DNA from: an uncultured Ruminococcus sp.
GTDB taxonomy: Bacteria > Bacillota > Clostridia > Oscillospirales > Ruminococcaceae
DNA: 6,889 nucleotides
Direction: 5' to 3'
Assembly: GCA_947177345.1 (NCBI GenBank)
Contig: CAMWUB010000074.1
Coordinates: 1-6,889 of the forward strand
A program made the position numbers and the translations under genes. Position 1 is the stretch's first letter; each line of letters starts with the position of its first letter. This document shows, piece after piece, positions 6,448 through 6,889 of the stretch. The notes beneath the pieces are model-generated. The model was given only the letters and a program-made list of their open reading frames with translations. It made no database searches and was not told where the DNA came from.

Positions 6448-6889
6448 ACGGTTATTTTTTTTGACCTCTCATACTCATATGAAGAATTTTCGTATGAATT
6501 GAAAGTCCGATTATTATTTGATACTGTATTTGATACTGTATGTGTCTGAGGGAAAATAAATTCAGGTTCTTCAATAACCGGTGGTTCTTCATTAACAGCC
6601 TGCTCATTTCTTAAACGATTCAGGTTATTACGTGTTGTAACCACATAATCAAACGGAGATTTTTTTAATGCCTTATAATCGTTGATACATGAACAATATG
6701 AAATATTTTCGCCATTGAGTGCCTTATAAAGAAATATTTCATATAGATTTTCATCAGAAGAAAATAAATTCATGTGATTGTCCCATATGTATTCAGATTC
6801 AGCTTCCTGATTGCTGAAATCTTTTTCAGGAAGATTCATTGATAATGAAATTTGTGTACGCTGTACAGAATCGCCCCATATATTTACAA
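6387..6889 (-). CDS. Uncharacterised protein with acidic linker and basic tail, partial at the window edge
   Basis: The frame is open to the right edge (first whole codon at 6887), so the 5' end is probably missing. The ATG at 6839 has no ribosome binding site, and the 16 codons before it look coding (VNIWGDSVQRTQISLS). Counting from that Met, about 1-80 looks folded and contains Cys49 and Cys51 (YCSC). Residues 82-100 are rich in Pro and Glu, 101-125 rich in Asn, Ser and Tyr, as in a flexible linker. Residues 126-150 are a basic amphipathic helix (VWTKIISMIKNLIRKIF) that may bind a membrane surface. No family is recognised. An A run at 6455-6462 sits between linker and tail; a -1 shift would replace this tail by the membrane-helix protein of the next frame. 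It is the first visible gene of the five-gene operon, whose promoter lies outside. Confidence 0.75.
   Translation of the reverse strand, partial: VNIWGDSVQRTQISLSMNLPEKDFSNQEAESEYIWDNHMNLFSSDENLYEIFLYKALNGENISYCSCINDYKALKKSPFDYVVTTRNNLNRLRNEQAVNEEPPVIEEPEFIFPQTHTVSNTVSNNNRTFNSYENSSYEYERSKKITVWTKIISMIKNLIRKIFRKN
6455..6462 (-). other. A8 run, candidate -1 frameshift or slippage site
   Basis: On the minus strand the reading frame of the partial gene runs TCA AAA AAA ATA, giving an in-frame A_AAA_AAA heptamer, one of the best -1 slippery sequences in bacteria. After a -1 shift the frame continues AAT AAC CGT ATG straight into the small membrane protein with no stop. A purine-rich GAGAGG (6470-6465) lies just upstream, closer than the roughly 10 bases seen at the E. 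coli dnaX site. Transcriptional slippage would have the same effect. The mechanism is inferred, not shown. Confidence 0.45.
6515..6538. repeat. 12-base in-frame tandem duplication
   Basis: TATTTGATACTG occurs twice in direct tandem (6515-6526, 6527-6538) inside the partial gene. It encodes the doubled tetrapeptide TVSN-TVSN in the flexible linker, where a length change would be tolerated. Confidence 0.88.

Overview
The window is AT-rich DNA that looks like a low-GC Firmicute (Clostridia), most likely a Ruminococcus-like gut Oscillospiraceae. The grounds are strong AGGAGG-type ribosome binding sites, sigma-A promoters with TATAAT boxes, a TTG start, A/T-rich codon use, a lipoprotein sugar-binding protein and a Cache-GGDEF enzyme. 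This placement comes from style, not from a marker gene. No rRNA, tRNA, CRISPR array, insertion sequence or phage gene was recognised.

Layout. (1) Positions 1-235 form an apparently divergent intergenic region. A consensus promoter faces left at 69-97, with an inverted repeat on either side of its -10 box; its gene would begin outside the window. A second, extended -10 promoter faces right at 176-204. (2) Positions 236-2987 on the plus strand hold a two-gene operon whose genes overlap by 8 bases: a transmembrane diguanylate cyclase with an extracytoplasmic sensor, and a lipoprotein of the sugar-binding family of ABC transporters. No permease or ATPase is present, so the binding protein may sense for the cyclase rather than feed a transporter. 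(3) A bidirectional terminator near 3004-3061 separates this operon from a convergent gene for an AI-2E family membrane protein (3049-4299, minus strand), which has its own promoter at 4364-4392.

(4) Positions 4463-6889 on the minus strand hold a tightly packed operon that enters from outside the window. In transcription order it encodes a partial protein with an acidic, Asn/Ser-rich linker, a small one-helix membrane protein, two small helical proteins and a 298-residue coiled-coil protein, and it ends at a hairpin terminator (4406-4443). I recognise no family for any of the five. Their spacing, with overlaps or gaps of 7-12 bases, suggests one co-produced assembly, possibly at the membrane.

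The most unusual local feature is a run of eight A at 6455-6462 (read on the minus strand), near the end of the first of these genes. It forms an in-frame A_AAA_AAA heptamer, and a -1 shift there would join that protein directly to the membrane-helix protein, whose own start has no well-placed ribosome binding site. This may be programmed frameshifting or transcriptional slippage, two genes that simply overlap, or a one-base sequence error. The five-gene operon is the best candidate here for an undescribed system, but its function cannot be read from this sequence.
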